64,000 bases of DNA from Collybia mongolica (Eukaryota > Basidiomycota > Agaricomycetes > Agaricales > Clitocybaceae). The notes beneath the pieces are model-generated. The model ran no database searches. It was not told the DNA's origin and was given only the letters and a program-made list of their open reading frames with translations. The first letter of the stretch is position 1. Every line of letters begins with the position of its first letter. Positions 42,411-58,943 of the stretch are shown piece after piece. The stretch is from positions 2,356,001-2,420,000 of the forward strand of contig JAAXNY010000004.1 of the NCBI GenBank assembly GCA_013420905.1, read 5' to 3'. Position numbers and translations under genes: made by a program.

Positions 42411-45400
42411 TTACAGATCATCCTCCCAACTCTCAGGAACAATCGGACCTTCAGAACTTGTCGTGGCTGACTGAACAGGAGGCTGACGATGTGTTGGTGG
42501 GGTTGATACGCGGCTCCCACTTGTGCTAGCCGGTGTTCTAACGGAACCACTGGGGGTGCCCGGCTTTGGTGTTGAGGCGTTCAGAGCTGATTGCGATACG
42601 AATGATGTCCATCCCCGTTGTGCGGCGGCGTTCGAGGGTACGGGTACTTGCGCCCGCCATGAAGGGGCTGTGCCGGAGCGTAAGTCTGTCAATTTACCAA
42701 GGTTTGGTGGCGCTGGCTTCGGCGGTGCAATGTTGTTCGAGAGGAGGGGGGAGGGAATACGAGTGTCTAGTCGTCGCAGAAGGCGGACGCTGTACATTGA
42801 AATGATTAGATGCATTGAATAATTAGTTGACAGGATGACCCACTGACCTTCTGTGGGGTTCTTGATCTATCATCTGAGTGTCCATTCTGTAGATACTTGC
42901 CAACTACATTATGGGCCAATGAGTGTTGTTTTTCATGTATAGATATCAAAGTAAACGAGAAAACATACGTCATGTACGAATTTCCTTCGTTCTGGAGGCA
43001 TGGTCGGTAATATTTGCGTCTTCTTGTCTGATGTTACAAATCTATGAGGCCGTCGAACGTGAGATGTTTCTATTATAATGGAAGAAAAAGGGAATTTACT
43101 CAGCAAAAGCTTTCTCGACCACCCCAAGAAATTTTGTATTGGATTGGGCGAACATCACCAATTCAGGAGGATATGAAGCAGCAGTAGCTTTCTCTCTATT
43201 TACTGGGTTGATCCGCAGCGCGTCTGCCAGCCTTGCGTTCCTCTTAGCAATCATACATTCGTCGTTACATTTAGGCGCGTTTCGCTGGGCAGAGGGACCG
43301 GACGTGCTACGACCACAATGGAACGATTGTTGAATGCGACCACAAGTGCATACTAATGTGATGAGGGAGCGACACGGGGTGTCTTCTGGGCAGGTCGATG
43401 GTGCATGACACGAATGTACGCATGGATGAAGGTCTGGCAGACTATATAACATTGTATATTAGTTACATATACCTTTAGTGTAGGGCTGGATATTACCATA
43501 GTTTGCGCGCCTTCCCACAGAGCGTAGTGCAGGGTCCGCATTCATTGGCATGGCAGAGTCGTTGACAAGAGTGAAAGCCACAAGCCATCAACCTTGTAAA
43601 TTGATGAGGTCAGCCATATTCTTTCAGCAGGTGTGTAGTCGACTTACTTGCCACAGACACCTCCACAAGATACTTTCTCGTTCTCCAGGGAACACTTAAC
43701 ATTGCTAACTACCTTCTTTCCACAAGCGCACCTCTTGTGCGCCAAGAACGGACACGGGGGACATGGTGATGGTTCCTCATGACATGAATGCTGAGTCCTT
43801 GGGTGGCCGCAAGGAGGAGGAGGGCGTGAACATTGGTGATTGCAACGTATTGGCGTCCCGCAAGGAATAGGCGGCTCGAGAACAGTGCGGCCACAATAAC
43901 AAATCAGCTAGTAATGGGTAAGGTCAACAATAAGGTATAGTAGAGGGGTATCCATTATTACCTCCTCAAAAGAACTCCTCGGGCAGGGTGGGCAAGCGCC
44001 TTTATGATCCCTCTCTTCACATGTGTGAATTCCGCATCCAAGGCCCTTTCCGCAGATGAGGTCGCATTCATGCAGGCCTCCCTGCTCTTCTCCCACTCCA
44101 ATGGACAAGTTAGGAGCTCCTCCGAGACGCTTCTTCCCTTTTTTTGCACCAGAAGAAAAGGAGGCCAGAGGACAGCATAGGCGCCTGCACTGATGTCGGC
44201 CGCATGCACGGAGTGCTGTACAGGGTTTGTCACAAAGTATCTTCCCACCATTAATGTCACTTGGTATGTGAAGCTCAAAACATCGAATACTTCTCGTCGT
44301 GGCACCGCATCTGCACGGCTGAACGATAGATATCGAACACGGGGGACAAGGTCCGGAGTGACATTTGGCTGCACAGGAATGGTCGCAATCGGAGTGGGCC
44401 TTGCCACAAGTGGACAGACAAGTTGGGATAGGGGATGTGCATCGAGTTCGTGCGGAGAATATAGTGGGATTCGCGTCGAGAATGAATGGTGATGATGAGG
44501 ACGCAATTGGGTGAGTTCCACAGGGACAATGAGTGACCTTGGAAGGGGAGCGGGGACACGTAATGGGTAAGAAAGAGGGCGGATGGCATGGTCGTTGGCA
44601 TTTGTGAATCCCACAATCAAACGGCCTATGGTGTTAGTTAATTGAAAGGAGAAACGGATAGAAGGTTGCAACACATACCGCTCACAAACATTCTCGCAGC
44701 CAAACCGTCCAATCCAGGCACCTTCATTCTTGGTGGCGCAAGGTACTTCATCACCTTTTCCACATCTCAACTCTTTTTCTTCCTTCTTGCACCAGCACTT
44801 TGCAGTTTCTCTGACTTCACACGGACCGCATGGGCCATCGTGGCACACCTGCTGGCATTGATGTTTCCCACATCCCAGTTTCCGCTCACATATATTGCCA
44901 CACGACAGGTCTCGTCCTTTTGCTTTGGTGCCCCGCCCTTGATCCAACCCACATCGAAACGCTAATACTTTCTTCCGTGGACAATAGCATTCAAGCATGG
45001 TGGTAACCTGGCACGGCGGGCACGGTCCTGGGTGACATGCCAAAGGGCATGGATGTCCACAACCACTTTCGCGCTCGCGGGAGCAGGGGTTTGCACACGA
45101 ATGTGGAGTAGCAAGGCGTGGGGGTTTTGGTTCTGGGGTCGAGTTGCAGAAACACCTAGGCGTTTCATTGGTGTAAGCCATGTGTTCCCTGATGTAAATA
45201 GATACTGCAGGCATACCAGTACCCGGTTGGAACACTCTCTCTCTTAACTTGACATCCGGGGCACCGCCAATCCCCTCTACGGCTTTCCTCACCCCGGGCT
45301 CTCCATGCATCCGCAACATCTTTGACGCTTTTCGACGCCCATGAACCAATGCATTTCACGTGAAAAGTGGTCCAACAATATTGCTGATCGTCTGCAGATG

Positions 45401-46052
45401 TATCATTGGCACGGACAACGGGTAAAGATGGCGAGCATGACCATGTCGGTTGCGTTGGATGGATTGCCGAGAAGCAGATGGGACAGTCTGGGTATGGTGG
45501 TGTACGGAGGGCATGGATGAGAATAGATGTCAGATCGTCCGCAGATGCCTCAACCGGGCCAGTGTTTCTAGTTCGATCCTTATCGGATGGTTTAATTGCC
45601 GTTGTAGTACTTGAGCCTATTGTTGACTCAGTGAGGCCCGCATTAAATCTTCCGCCCCGTCGGGTTTTTCCTCTTCCAGAGTGAGTGACATTGCTTCCGC
45701 TACCTCCTGCGTTCTTGTTGTTGTTGACGGGAGTATCTGGGTCGGTTCTAGGGCCGTCGGAAGGCTTAGCTCCATGCCTCTGACGCGCATTTCGCTTGTG
45801 TGAAAGAGGGGAATTTTGGGCCTCTGGGAGCGCGGATGGTGGACCTGACCCAGAGGGCCGTGTTACCGGTCGCCTCGAATGCTTTGAAGGCCCTCTAGAC
45901 GAATCGTGATCTTCATTTCCTGGCGGTGCATTCCCCGATCTTGAGGGATTGTTGTTGTTCGGCCGATTTCGCGGGTTTTTGTTACCTCTGTGGGGGTTCA
46001 ATGGGTTTGTGCTGCCGGTTCCAGCGTCAGATGTGTCTATAGCAGCTTCCAT
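42411..46052 (-). CDS. FAP1: NFX1/FAP1-type zinc-finger protein (RING + NF-X1 fingers + R3H)
   Basis: The start is ATG 46052 (MEAAIDTSDAGTGSTNPLNP). A disordered Asn/Ser/Arg-rich N-terminus is followed by a RING-type finger (PDCPICFSAIHPTQPTWSCS ... FHVKCIGSWASKSV ... DWRCPGC). About eight NF-X1 fingers follow, e.g. CGHPCPLACHPGPCPPC, CGKHQCQQVCHDGPCGPC, CDHSCAAKCHSGPCPPC, CGIHTCEERDHKGACPPC and CGFHSCQRLCHANECGPC. Near the end lies an R3H domain (MPPERRKFVHD, then SVRLLRRLDTRIPSPLL), then a Ser/Pro tail ending VPESWEDDL. About eight exons. Human NFX1 is a nuclear DNA/RNA-associated repressor with ubiquitin-ligase potential; yeast Fap1 binds FKBP12. Some exon joins between 42,820 and 43,950 remain approximate. 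Confidence 0.88.
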
Positions 46053-46337
46053 ACAAGCCTGAATGGTTGAAAGATGTTTTGAGGCTGGAGTGGAATAAAA
46101 AAGTATTTGAACGCTGAGTCAGCACTGAAAGTTGACTCAGTACTGACTCTTAAAAGGAGCCGTTGACTGAAAGCAGTGATGAAGTATATATTAACTTGTC
46201 CGTCCATTCAAATATGACTCAGGATAACCTGGATGCGCTTGCCCTGCGTACTATGGACGAGTGAACAAAGTATTACAATTATGTAACCATCATTCTGAAG
46301 TAGTGACCACTGCGGCCACCACCAGCCAACACTCACA

Positions 46338-49300
46338 ATGAACTCCTATCCCCCAGAGTTATTAGCCCAACTGGCACCAGTGATGTTTGTTGCCGGTCTC
46401 GATGTGCCCACACCTGCCCAATCGACGCCAAATTCCCAAGGAACTCCTCCATCAACACCGTCTACATCAAAAGCACAGGACTTTGACCTTCTCACCTCGC
46501 GTCTTCGCGAATCTCTTCAAGCACAACGCAAGGTCGCGATATGGCAACCCGAAAAATCTAAATATTTTCAAGTCATCCTTGTCGACAAGGACGTGCGATT
46601 TCCTCCTCGTAAACTCGTGCCTCCAGATGACCCGCAGTTCCAATTCGCCCACTCGCCCTTGTCACCTCTCACCCCCTCGTCTCCGCTCTACCCAGATGGC
46701 TTGATTGCTCCGATATGGATTAGGAAACATACGACCCTCGTTCCTTCTGTCTTTGTCATGTTCATGCGTATATTTGAATATCCTCCACATAATCCACGAT
46801 CCCCATTGGATGCGCCTGATGCAGACCGAGAACGGGAGAGGGACCAAGAGGAGCGAAAGCGTGACACCGAGCTCGCAGCGGAAGTAGCTTTACGGAAGAA
46901 GAGCACCAATGAACGAGGAATCAAACTCACCGTTGTCCTGATGGCTAGTAGAAGGATGTTGGGTGAGCTTGTGCTAGTATATACGCCACAGACGCATCTA
47001 ACAATCTGATATTCAGACGATCCTACATTGGATACACGGTTGACTTACATCAGGCGGCAAAGTGGTCTTGACTCGCGTGCCGCTTTATTCGTTCTCAGTC
47101 CTGTAAGTCCTCTAGAACTCTCTGAATTTGTGAAAAGGTATGATCAAAGTCTTCTTGAATGTCATGATGGTAAAGGGGCTTTGATTTAGTCTTCAACAAG
47201 CCCTCTATGAACCTGCCTTGGAATATTATACAGCACATTCAAAACGTGTTCGCAGAAAGCGCAATCGACATTCTCAAGTTACATCTCATTCCATTGCAGT
47301 TTCCTCAGGAACTCCAAGCATAGCACGTCCTCTGAGACCCGAAGGATGGACAGTCAGATATGAATATAAGATGGCGTGCTTTGCTGAGTTTCGGGGAGAA
47401 GATGAAGTCGCTCTCAAGTCAGTCATATTCATGCGCGTGGATGTTAGAACTTAATCATATGTCAGGCATTATCAAGATGCACATGCTATGCTTGTGGTCA
47501 TGTTTGGATCAACGGCAATCTTACCACCTAGAACAAAAAGATGGGCTGAAGCTAAAGTCCTTGCGGACTGTATCAATGTCAAGGTTTGTTCGGATTAACT
47601 TCTGCTAATGATAGGCTTAGACATGTTCATGTCTTAGATTTCTAAACTCTATCTCTACAACAACGAGCATGCGTTGGCCCTTTCACATCACAGCACTCAC
47701 ATGCGAATGTTTGGTGACTTCTCTAGGGGATGGGGCATTGGAGAAGAGACGTTTGAGTACTGGAGTTGGATGGCCAGGCAGTACGTGATACATCACTCAG
47801 GAATCATTCCCTCTCAACCACGCAAACCAGGCACCGTATCCTTGCTGAACTTCTCGAACAAGGGACACGATCGACACTTACTATACCAAGTCACAAACCT
47901 ACACAAAATGTAATTAGTCAATCTATCACCACTTCTCAGGTCCTTCCTGGTAACGGAAGGGGAGCAACAGCTACCAATGCCCTAGAGGTTGATTCTCTGC
48001 GATCTCTTGGTATCAACCCAAAGCATGCATTACAACATCCAGGTTTCTACTATTATATGGCTGCCAAATGCACAGAGACGAGAAGAACAAGGTTCTTAAC
48101 CGCTGTAGAAGCTGAAGTGAGGTTATTCATGATGTTCATACATGATGTTTGCTCACCCCTGTACCACGACAGCAGTCTCAACAATCCGTCATACTGTCGC
48201 CGGGTTTTGCTAATGAGAAGAAAGTTGATCATCTCACTATCATTTTAGAAGTAAAGACTACTTCCTTGATACTGCGGTCATGTCTAACGGTGTCTCTCTA
48301 GCTTTATACAAAAGCGTATGAGCTATTCAAGAAATATACTATAGTTGATCCTCAAAATCCCACGCAAGGTCGTCTTACTCTGTGGATTGCATATTGCATC
48401 GCACAGACGTATTATGACTCAGGGAAATTCGAAATGGCAATACGGTCTGTGTCAACAATTCCAGGGTGACATATTCCTCATCTCCTTTCTAGATTTTTTG
48501 AAAGAATAGCAAAGACTTACCGCGGAGAGAAATGGGGCCCGTTACTTCGACCTCTTTTGTCAACCTGGTATTCATGTGCTCAGCAGCTCGGGGATGTCGA
48601 GCTTAGTGTTAGGCTCTTGGTGGAGATGTTAGGTCACGGTCATTGGCTCCCTTATTTGGCCATTCAAACTGGAATTTGATAGGCTATATTCTAGATGCTT
48701 CACCATTAGAAGATCCAAACTCCATTGAAGAAGACCTTTTGGCTGTTTTGAAGGTAAGCCCATTTTTCTTTTTTTGTGGTCTCTAGTAGCTTAAATGGTT
48801 CACGTTGTTCAGAGCACGGTTCCATCGTCAGATGATCCAATAGTGATTAAGCTTGCAGAATCGACCCCCATCTGTATGCCAAATTATTATATGTTTTTCA
48901 TCTGTATGCTGAACATGCCTTAGTTGACTCCAATGTCGTTTTCTGGGTTCCAGAAGTCAAGGTCGGCGAAGTCGTGGCTTTTCAGCTATCCCTAACAGCC
49001 CCTACACACCTTCCGATATCGTTGTTGCCGTTTGCAACGCTGGCAATTCACTTTTCTCACTCCAACACTCCGATTGTCGTTCGCCATGTGGATCCAGGTC
49101 CTTCATCTCAGCCTCTAATCCAGCACAAAAACCTTGGGCATATAGGAACATCAGATATTCCCCAAGAACTGAAATCTAATCTACGGTGGGAACTCGGAGA
49201 ATGTAAAGTCTTCTCAGGCACAATGGCATCGGACCTTCCAACGATACTCAAGGTGCGAGTCTACACAGTGCAATATACCTTGACTGGCTAACGCTTTGGA

Positions 49301-50999
49301 AAGGTATCCAAAGTCGCTCTAACCATGGAAGAAGGTCAATGGCAAGTTAACATTCCATTCAACCCATGCAGTTCTCGAAAGGGGGTGCCACTCTTGGCAA
49401 AGTGGTTGGCTTCCGTCGATCCCCTGCAGTTTATTCCTGTGAATCGAGAAGAAACGTCATCGTCAACGTACGTGGGTACATTCTTTATGACTCTAAATCG
49501 TTCACGTTCGAAGCAGTGTTCGATACCGCACACATGACTTAGTTGTCACTCTCACACATAAGTCACCTGCATATCTCGGCGAAAAATACCCTATCATAAT
49601 TGGCATCACAAACTCTGATAACCGTACACTTGATGTGGTGGTTGACGTGCTTCTTCAACCGACGGAGCTCGATGGTGCTAGTACGTCAATAGCCCACCGC
49701 CACAATGATAGCGTTATAATTTGAAAATTACAGTCAACACTATAATACTTGATAAGGAACGCTCATCAGGTTTCATCAAAGGCGTTGCCTTTGGATCACT
49801 TGCTCCAGGAGTCAGTGTTCTCAAAACACTCTACCTTCTGAATGGAGGGGTGGTTGGAGATAGGGTGGTCGATCTTTCCATCCAGTCTATATCACCACAC
49901 GGACTTGACCCTACTCAAGATTCAGGAAACCAGGATGTGACTGAAACTTTACGTACACTAATTGTTCCAACGGTGGATCCCATAAAAATTACCCATAGCG
50001 TCGCATACGCTCGGCGCCCTGGTGAACGACCCGGGCTTGCAGATTTGAGGGCTTATGATGCAGACTTTTGGGACGACAAAGGTGGCAATGAAGCTCTAAT
50101 CGAGACTACGATAGAATGCGCAGGTCCGTCGGGTTTACACATAGCAAGTATCACGCTCGAAAAGCAGGTAGAAACTCCTGTTGACCGGTTGATTTTTGAA
50201 CTCACCCGGATCAGTGTAGCAACAACGCCAGCGTTCTAGATTGTTCTGCCAACAACGACTATGACATTTATCCATATGGTAATCCCCGTATGAACGGTTG
50301 CGTAAACCATACATTGATGAATATTTTGCAGAATGTCTACCAGGTGACAGGATTCGCCATAGCTGCCGTATTGCCATTACGGACAATACAGGTGACGAAG
50401 GGTCTATCCCAAATCCCGGGGCATACCGAGTGAACTGGCGAAGGTACATGTCATTCATGTCGTGATTTCTCATATTCTGAGAACAATATTGTTTCAGACC
50501 TCAATTGGATGGCGAAGAAAGCTGTCTAATATCTATGACCACATTTCCGCTGCCACCCCTACATCCTCCTATCGACGGTTTGATTGCCCTACTCACCGTT
50601 CCTCCAACAGCAACACTACACACTCCAATTCCTCTCACCCTGGCCGTCCGTAACCACCCCACGTCTCGATCAGCCAATATCTCTGTTCAGCTTGAACTCG
50701 ATCCTTCAGACGGTTTTGTTGTGGCCGGATTGAGAAGCGGTCGCGTACCAATACTAATGCCAGGTGCCGAAGAGAGGCTGACATGGAAGTTAATACCAAT
50801 AGAGTGTGGACACGTCAGAATCCCTCGCATCAAGGTCACAAACAGACGGAAGCCTTTAACAAGTGAAGTGGAGAGTTTATCAGATATTGAGACCGTGAAA
50901 GTCATTGATGTCAGGATGGCCCAACGACATGACACCGGTCCTTCCCAATATAAGAAGGAGCAGGACGAATTAGGTACAATTCTTGTTCTGCCGTACTAG
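46338..50999 (+). CDS. TRAPPC11: TRAPPC11 (foie gras / gryzun), TRAPP III trafficking subunit
   Basis: The start is ATG 46338 (MNSYPPELLAQLAPVMFVAG). About 15 exons follow to TAG at 50999. The foie-gras region includes KLYLYNNEHALALSHHSTHM and RMFGDFSRGWGIGEETFEYW, HPGFYYYMAAKCTE and FFERIAKTYRGEKWGPLLRP. The C-terminal half is beta-rich (VALTMEEGQWQVNIPFNPCS, ... ) and ends with a gryzun-type domain (LIALLTVPPTATLHTPIPLT, ... PKECGHVRIP-like ECGHVRIPRIKVTNRRKP). TRAPPC11 belongs to the TRAPPIII complex acting in ER-Golgi transport and autophagy; it is missing from baker's yeast but present in basidiomycetes and animals (family knowledge). An apparent break near 50,220 disappears when acceptor ATCAG/TG (50,215) is used in place of GTGTAG. 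Confidence 0.88.
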
Positions 51000-51744
51000 C
51001 GCTTATTACGTGGATGGTTAACGTCGATAGGAATATCATTTATAATTCGAGCAAGTCTGTATATTTTATCTAAAAACAAGTGAGGTTTAAGAGAGAAAAC
51101 GGTTTCTAGAAATAAAATATGTGAGGAAAAGGAAGCTCGTTGACGACTTTTTATGCAAGACAAAGTGGTGGTTAGAGCCCTCACCGCCACATCACGAAAC
51201 ACTGACCTCATTTGAGAAGTTCTGCATCTCGATAATTCGTATATTTTTGTCTCAAAATTACTGTAAGCGAGGTCTTAGCCCCATAGGCTCTGCCGATAAA
51301 GTGGAAAAACCACCCCAACGTAAGTATGTGGAGCCACAACACCAAAAAAAGGAAAAAAAGAAAGCTACTAGTCGAGTCTCAACATAAATATTCTATTGCT
51401 CTATTCAATCTTCTTGAATCTACCTTGACACAGACTTCTTTAGATAGATTCCATCTCCAGCAACGAATTTACTGACTTGCCCCCATTTAGCATCTTGTGA
51501 GATGGTCATCCCAAGCCGAGATTACTCAGAATGGGCGTTACCTCGTCCATAACTCCCACGATTGTTGCCAAGGCTTGGGATATCTCTTTGTCACTCTCAA
51601 AGAATTCTGGGGTCATGTGAATGAAGATCAGCTGCTGTACTACAAATAAATGTGATCTTACATTATATATCATATGAGTATGGAATCGTCAGTCGACTGC
51701 GAAAGGAAGTCCCAATTCGTCTCCTCAAGGCATTGACCCCCTCA
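51000..51744. other. Intergenic, no gene seen
   Basis: These 745 nt lie between TRAPPC11 and the next rightward gene. They are A/T-rich with A-tracts near 51,340-51,360, and small open frames lack protein character. A TATATAT-like element lies near 51,663, about 80 nt before the next start codon. Confidence 0.4.
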
Positions 51745-52336
51745 ATGTCTGCCTCATCGATTGCAGACTCGCCATACCCTGCTGGTACTCTACCCGCCGA
51801 GCTTCAAGTAGAAATCGCAAAGATTCGAGTCTGTTTGACAGCCTGGTTATCAGCAACAGACGACGTTCGCAAAGACGTATCTGGAGCTAGAGAACGGATG
51901 GTTGCCATTACAGAAGCACTTTTAGGTATAAAATTTTATTATCGGCAGATATCCTCTATTTGCTCAGATATTTGCAGGTTTAAATGTCGCCGAACCATAT
52001 GCCTTCACACCATCCCCACCCTACCCATTCCAACGTGTCTTGCTGTCTTGCATCCGCTGCTATTGGCTTGCTCTCATAGCATCCTTCGATGATTTTGAAA
52101 AGAATGAAATGAAAGAGCGTCTGAACTGCCTGCCGCCGAATGGTGATAGGATTCCTAGGTTTAACGGGGAGAAATGTGTAGAGATGCCAGGGGAGCTCGA
52201 TGCACAAGAATATGAAGGATTAATGAGGGTCATTCATTTTGTTGTGCTCGGAATGGTTCCCAAAGACGTGGTGAAGACATGGTATGAGATTGGCGAGATT
52301 GGTGTTCAAACCTGGGAGGAGGAACTGCAGGAGTAA
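51745..52336 (+). CDS. Unrecognised small protein, two exons
   Basis: The start is taken as ATG 51745 (MSASSIADSPYPAGTLPAEL); upstream in-frame starts are not ATG. Exon 1 ends RMVAITEALL, the intron is GTATAA...TTGCAG near 51,927-51,977, and exon 2 begins GLNVAEPYAFTPSPPYPFQR, ending WEEELQE at 52336. About 180 aa. The sequence looks mostly alpha-helical (ELQVEIAKIRVCLTAWLSAT, LMRVIHFVVLGMVPKDVVKT) with no known motif. It sits between two large trafficking and organelle genes on the same strand. No function can be suggested. Confidence 0.6.
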
Positions 52337-52435
52337 TTATAAAGAGTAATCACATGATCCAACGTGATCGCTGATCATTTGCCCCGGTTATTCCGGGTAA
52401 ATCTACTGTATTGACTTTTCAACTAGTACTACTTA

Positions 52436-56542
<4,107 letters not shown>

Positions 56543-56636
56543 CCAGTACCTGAGATTGTAACGATCTACGTTTTCACTTCGCAGTTTCTTGGATATTTAA
56601 TGACCCAATAGATTGGTGTGTAATAGGGAAGGGCTA

Positions 56637-58663
56637 TTAGGATTCCTCAATAATGGACTGCTCCCATGCCTCTATGGTTAATTCTGCTTCTCTGCGTAAC
56701 AAGTCGCATGCTTGCTTAATATGGGTCTCGTTTGTCCTAGCAGCTCCAACGGCGAGCCGAATACAGTAAACACCATTCAAAACCGTCTGAGTTAGCATTA
56801 TATCGTCCCTAGCGGAGATGCGACCAAAGAATAATCTGTTGAGGTTGTTCAAGGATTGCTCAGAGAGCACTGGTTGACTCGGAGATGTAGACTTCGGACT
56901 AAGCCTGAATACCGTGAGGGCCAATGAGGGCGAAGTGACGAGTGCAAGGTTGTCAGAGGCAGAAACAAACTCTGCAAATTTTTGGTTAAGCTGAATGGTC
57001 TATTGTGCATGGTTGTATGTGTATTGGTGAGTTGGCATGACAAAAAAGGGGCGTGGTTCACAAACCCGACGTATGTAACTTCGGAATCCTTCCGCGCCGA
57101 AGCTACGAAAGACGAACCACATCTTCAAGGAACGGAAACGTCGTCCAAGTGCCAAATGCCAATTTCGATAATCAATGACGGTTCCTGGTAGGTTCCCCTT
57201 CAGTGCTGGCACAAGATATTTTTATGGAGAAACCAACCAGCGTCGCCGTGTGTGGTTCTCAAAAATGGAGGGGTAACATCCAGAGCGTCTGTCAGGTGCT
57301 TTCGGTTCCGTACCCACAAAGTAGAAGCATCGAAGTTAACAAGTCCCCACTGTCAAGCCATTAAAAGGATATCTAAAGGGAGGATAGCAGTATTCAGTAA
57401 CCTTGTGGAAATTTGTGCAAAACGAGTTGGCAAATTCATTAATTTCCTTCAGGTAACATCTATCTCGAATCTCGGGACACGACAGCGCGACACCTGCCCA
57501 TGCAGCATCTATGTGGACCCACAACGACGGTTGGGATTTTACTGAGTTTGTATGTATAAGTAAGCCAAGTTATTACATTAATGGTGTCCCTCTTACCGAT
57601 TTGTTGAATCTCTGGAATATTGTCGATCGCTCCCGAAGACGTAGTACCTACAGTTGCAACTTGACATAAAGTAAGCCCAGTGTTGTCAGATCGCGAGGGG
57701 AATACTGACTGAGTATGAATGGCCTTTTGCCCTGTTTCTCGTCATCATCCAAAGCTTGCTGAAGGGTTGCTCCACGAAGTGCAAATTCATCTTCTACCCT
57801 AACCTCAAGTGACCTAACATTGAGGCCCAAGATCAACCCAGCCTTTAGACCCAAAGAATGAGTTTGCGTAGTCGTATAAATTATCAGGTCCTCCATTTTG
57901 ACATCAGGATGGTTCTGCTGGTACAAACATCGGGCTGCAACCACAGCGACGAGGGCAGAGTCCGAAGCAGTGCTCTCAGGCAGAATTAGATAAGTTTCAA
58001 GGAGCGGAGACGGAGTATACCTGCAGCGACCCTCCTCCCGTCCCAGATCCATTCAGGAAGACGGGACTTAACCCGAGCAGTTGGGCCGCCCAGTCCATCA
58101 CGGACGCCTCCAACTCAGTGCAGGCTGGACTTGATGACCACTAATTTGGTCAGTTCCACGTTGTGTCGGAGTCATAAATGACCTAACATTGAATCCAGGA
58201 TTGCATGCGCTAGTAGCATACAAGTCTGCCAAAATGCCCTCAAATGTACATGCCGTAGGGAAGTAAGCAAAGAACGAAGGGTGCTGCCAGTGTGTTAACC
58301 CTAGTGTCTTGTAAATGATCGGAAATTTAGTGCACACAAACTGCTCACCTGGAACAATGAATTTCTGGTAATCATCAGCAATGACCTGGAAATCCTCTCC
58401 TTTCTCTGGGACGGACGCTGAGAAGGATCAGTACGTTTAGCAGAGTCTGAATTAGTTCAATTCTATAACATACGAGCCAGGTGGTCTTTGAGGTAGCCAG
58501 GTTTAACTGTTGAGATGACCGGTCGGTTCTGGAGGGAGTAATAATAGTCACAGATCCTATCAACCGCTTGATAGCCCGCTTTTCTAAACCTAGAAGGGCA
58601 TTTTGAGCCCTAGGTTGCCTACTAGTGCATACAGTGGATCACAACACACTGTTCGATATCCAT
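56637..58663 (-). CDS. Aromatic L-amino-acid decarboxylase (PLP, group II)
   Basis: The start is ATG 58663 (MDIEQ), spliced to [20 protein letters not shown] and [18 protein letters not shown]. Then [121 protein letters not shown], and the C-terminal [20 protein letters not shown]. The HK-W motif holds the PLP-binding lysine and HIDAAWAG the ring-stacking Asp/Ala pair; both are intact. About eleven exons; stop at 56637. Predicted reaction: decarboxylation of tryptophan, tyrosine or DOPA-type substrates to amines. It converges on PEX1 with a 94-nt gap and diverges from IFA38. No neighbouring biosynthetic genes suggest a specialised product. Confidence 0.9.
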
Positions 58664-58943
58664 GTAGAGGTATCGTCTTATAAACAATCTCGGGGTTTGC
58701 CAGGGCTTCGATAGGTCTTCGGGTGTGTAATAGTAGGATGTGAGGGATCACTGAAATTGGTCGACTTCCCGCCGGGATTAGGATCCTACTAAACGCGGTG
58801 CCAGCGGAGAGTGAAAACCTACACCGCGAAAACTTTGTTGGTCGCGCCAAGGCAGATTCCCATCAGCGTTGGCGTAAACGGAAAACTTCGGACAACCTCC
58901 CGTACTTATTACTGTATCGGGTGCATTGGCAACTTGAAGAGAC
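58664..58943. promoter_or_regulatory. 280-nt divergent promoter, decarboxylase / IFA38
   Basis: Two start codons on opposite strands (58,663 leftward, 58,944 rightward) are only 280 nt apart, so the genes very probably share regulatory sequence. No known motif stands out. Confidence 0.45.

Noticed and set aside
50160..50290. Apparent frame break in TRAPPC11
   Set aside because: The first-choice acceptor (GTGTAG) gives a stop, but the nearby ATCAG/TGTAGC acceptor restores the frame (KQ-CSNNASVLDC), so no frameshift or pseudogene is needed.
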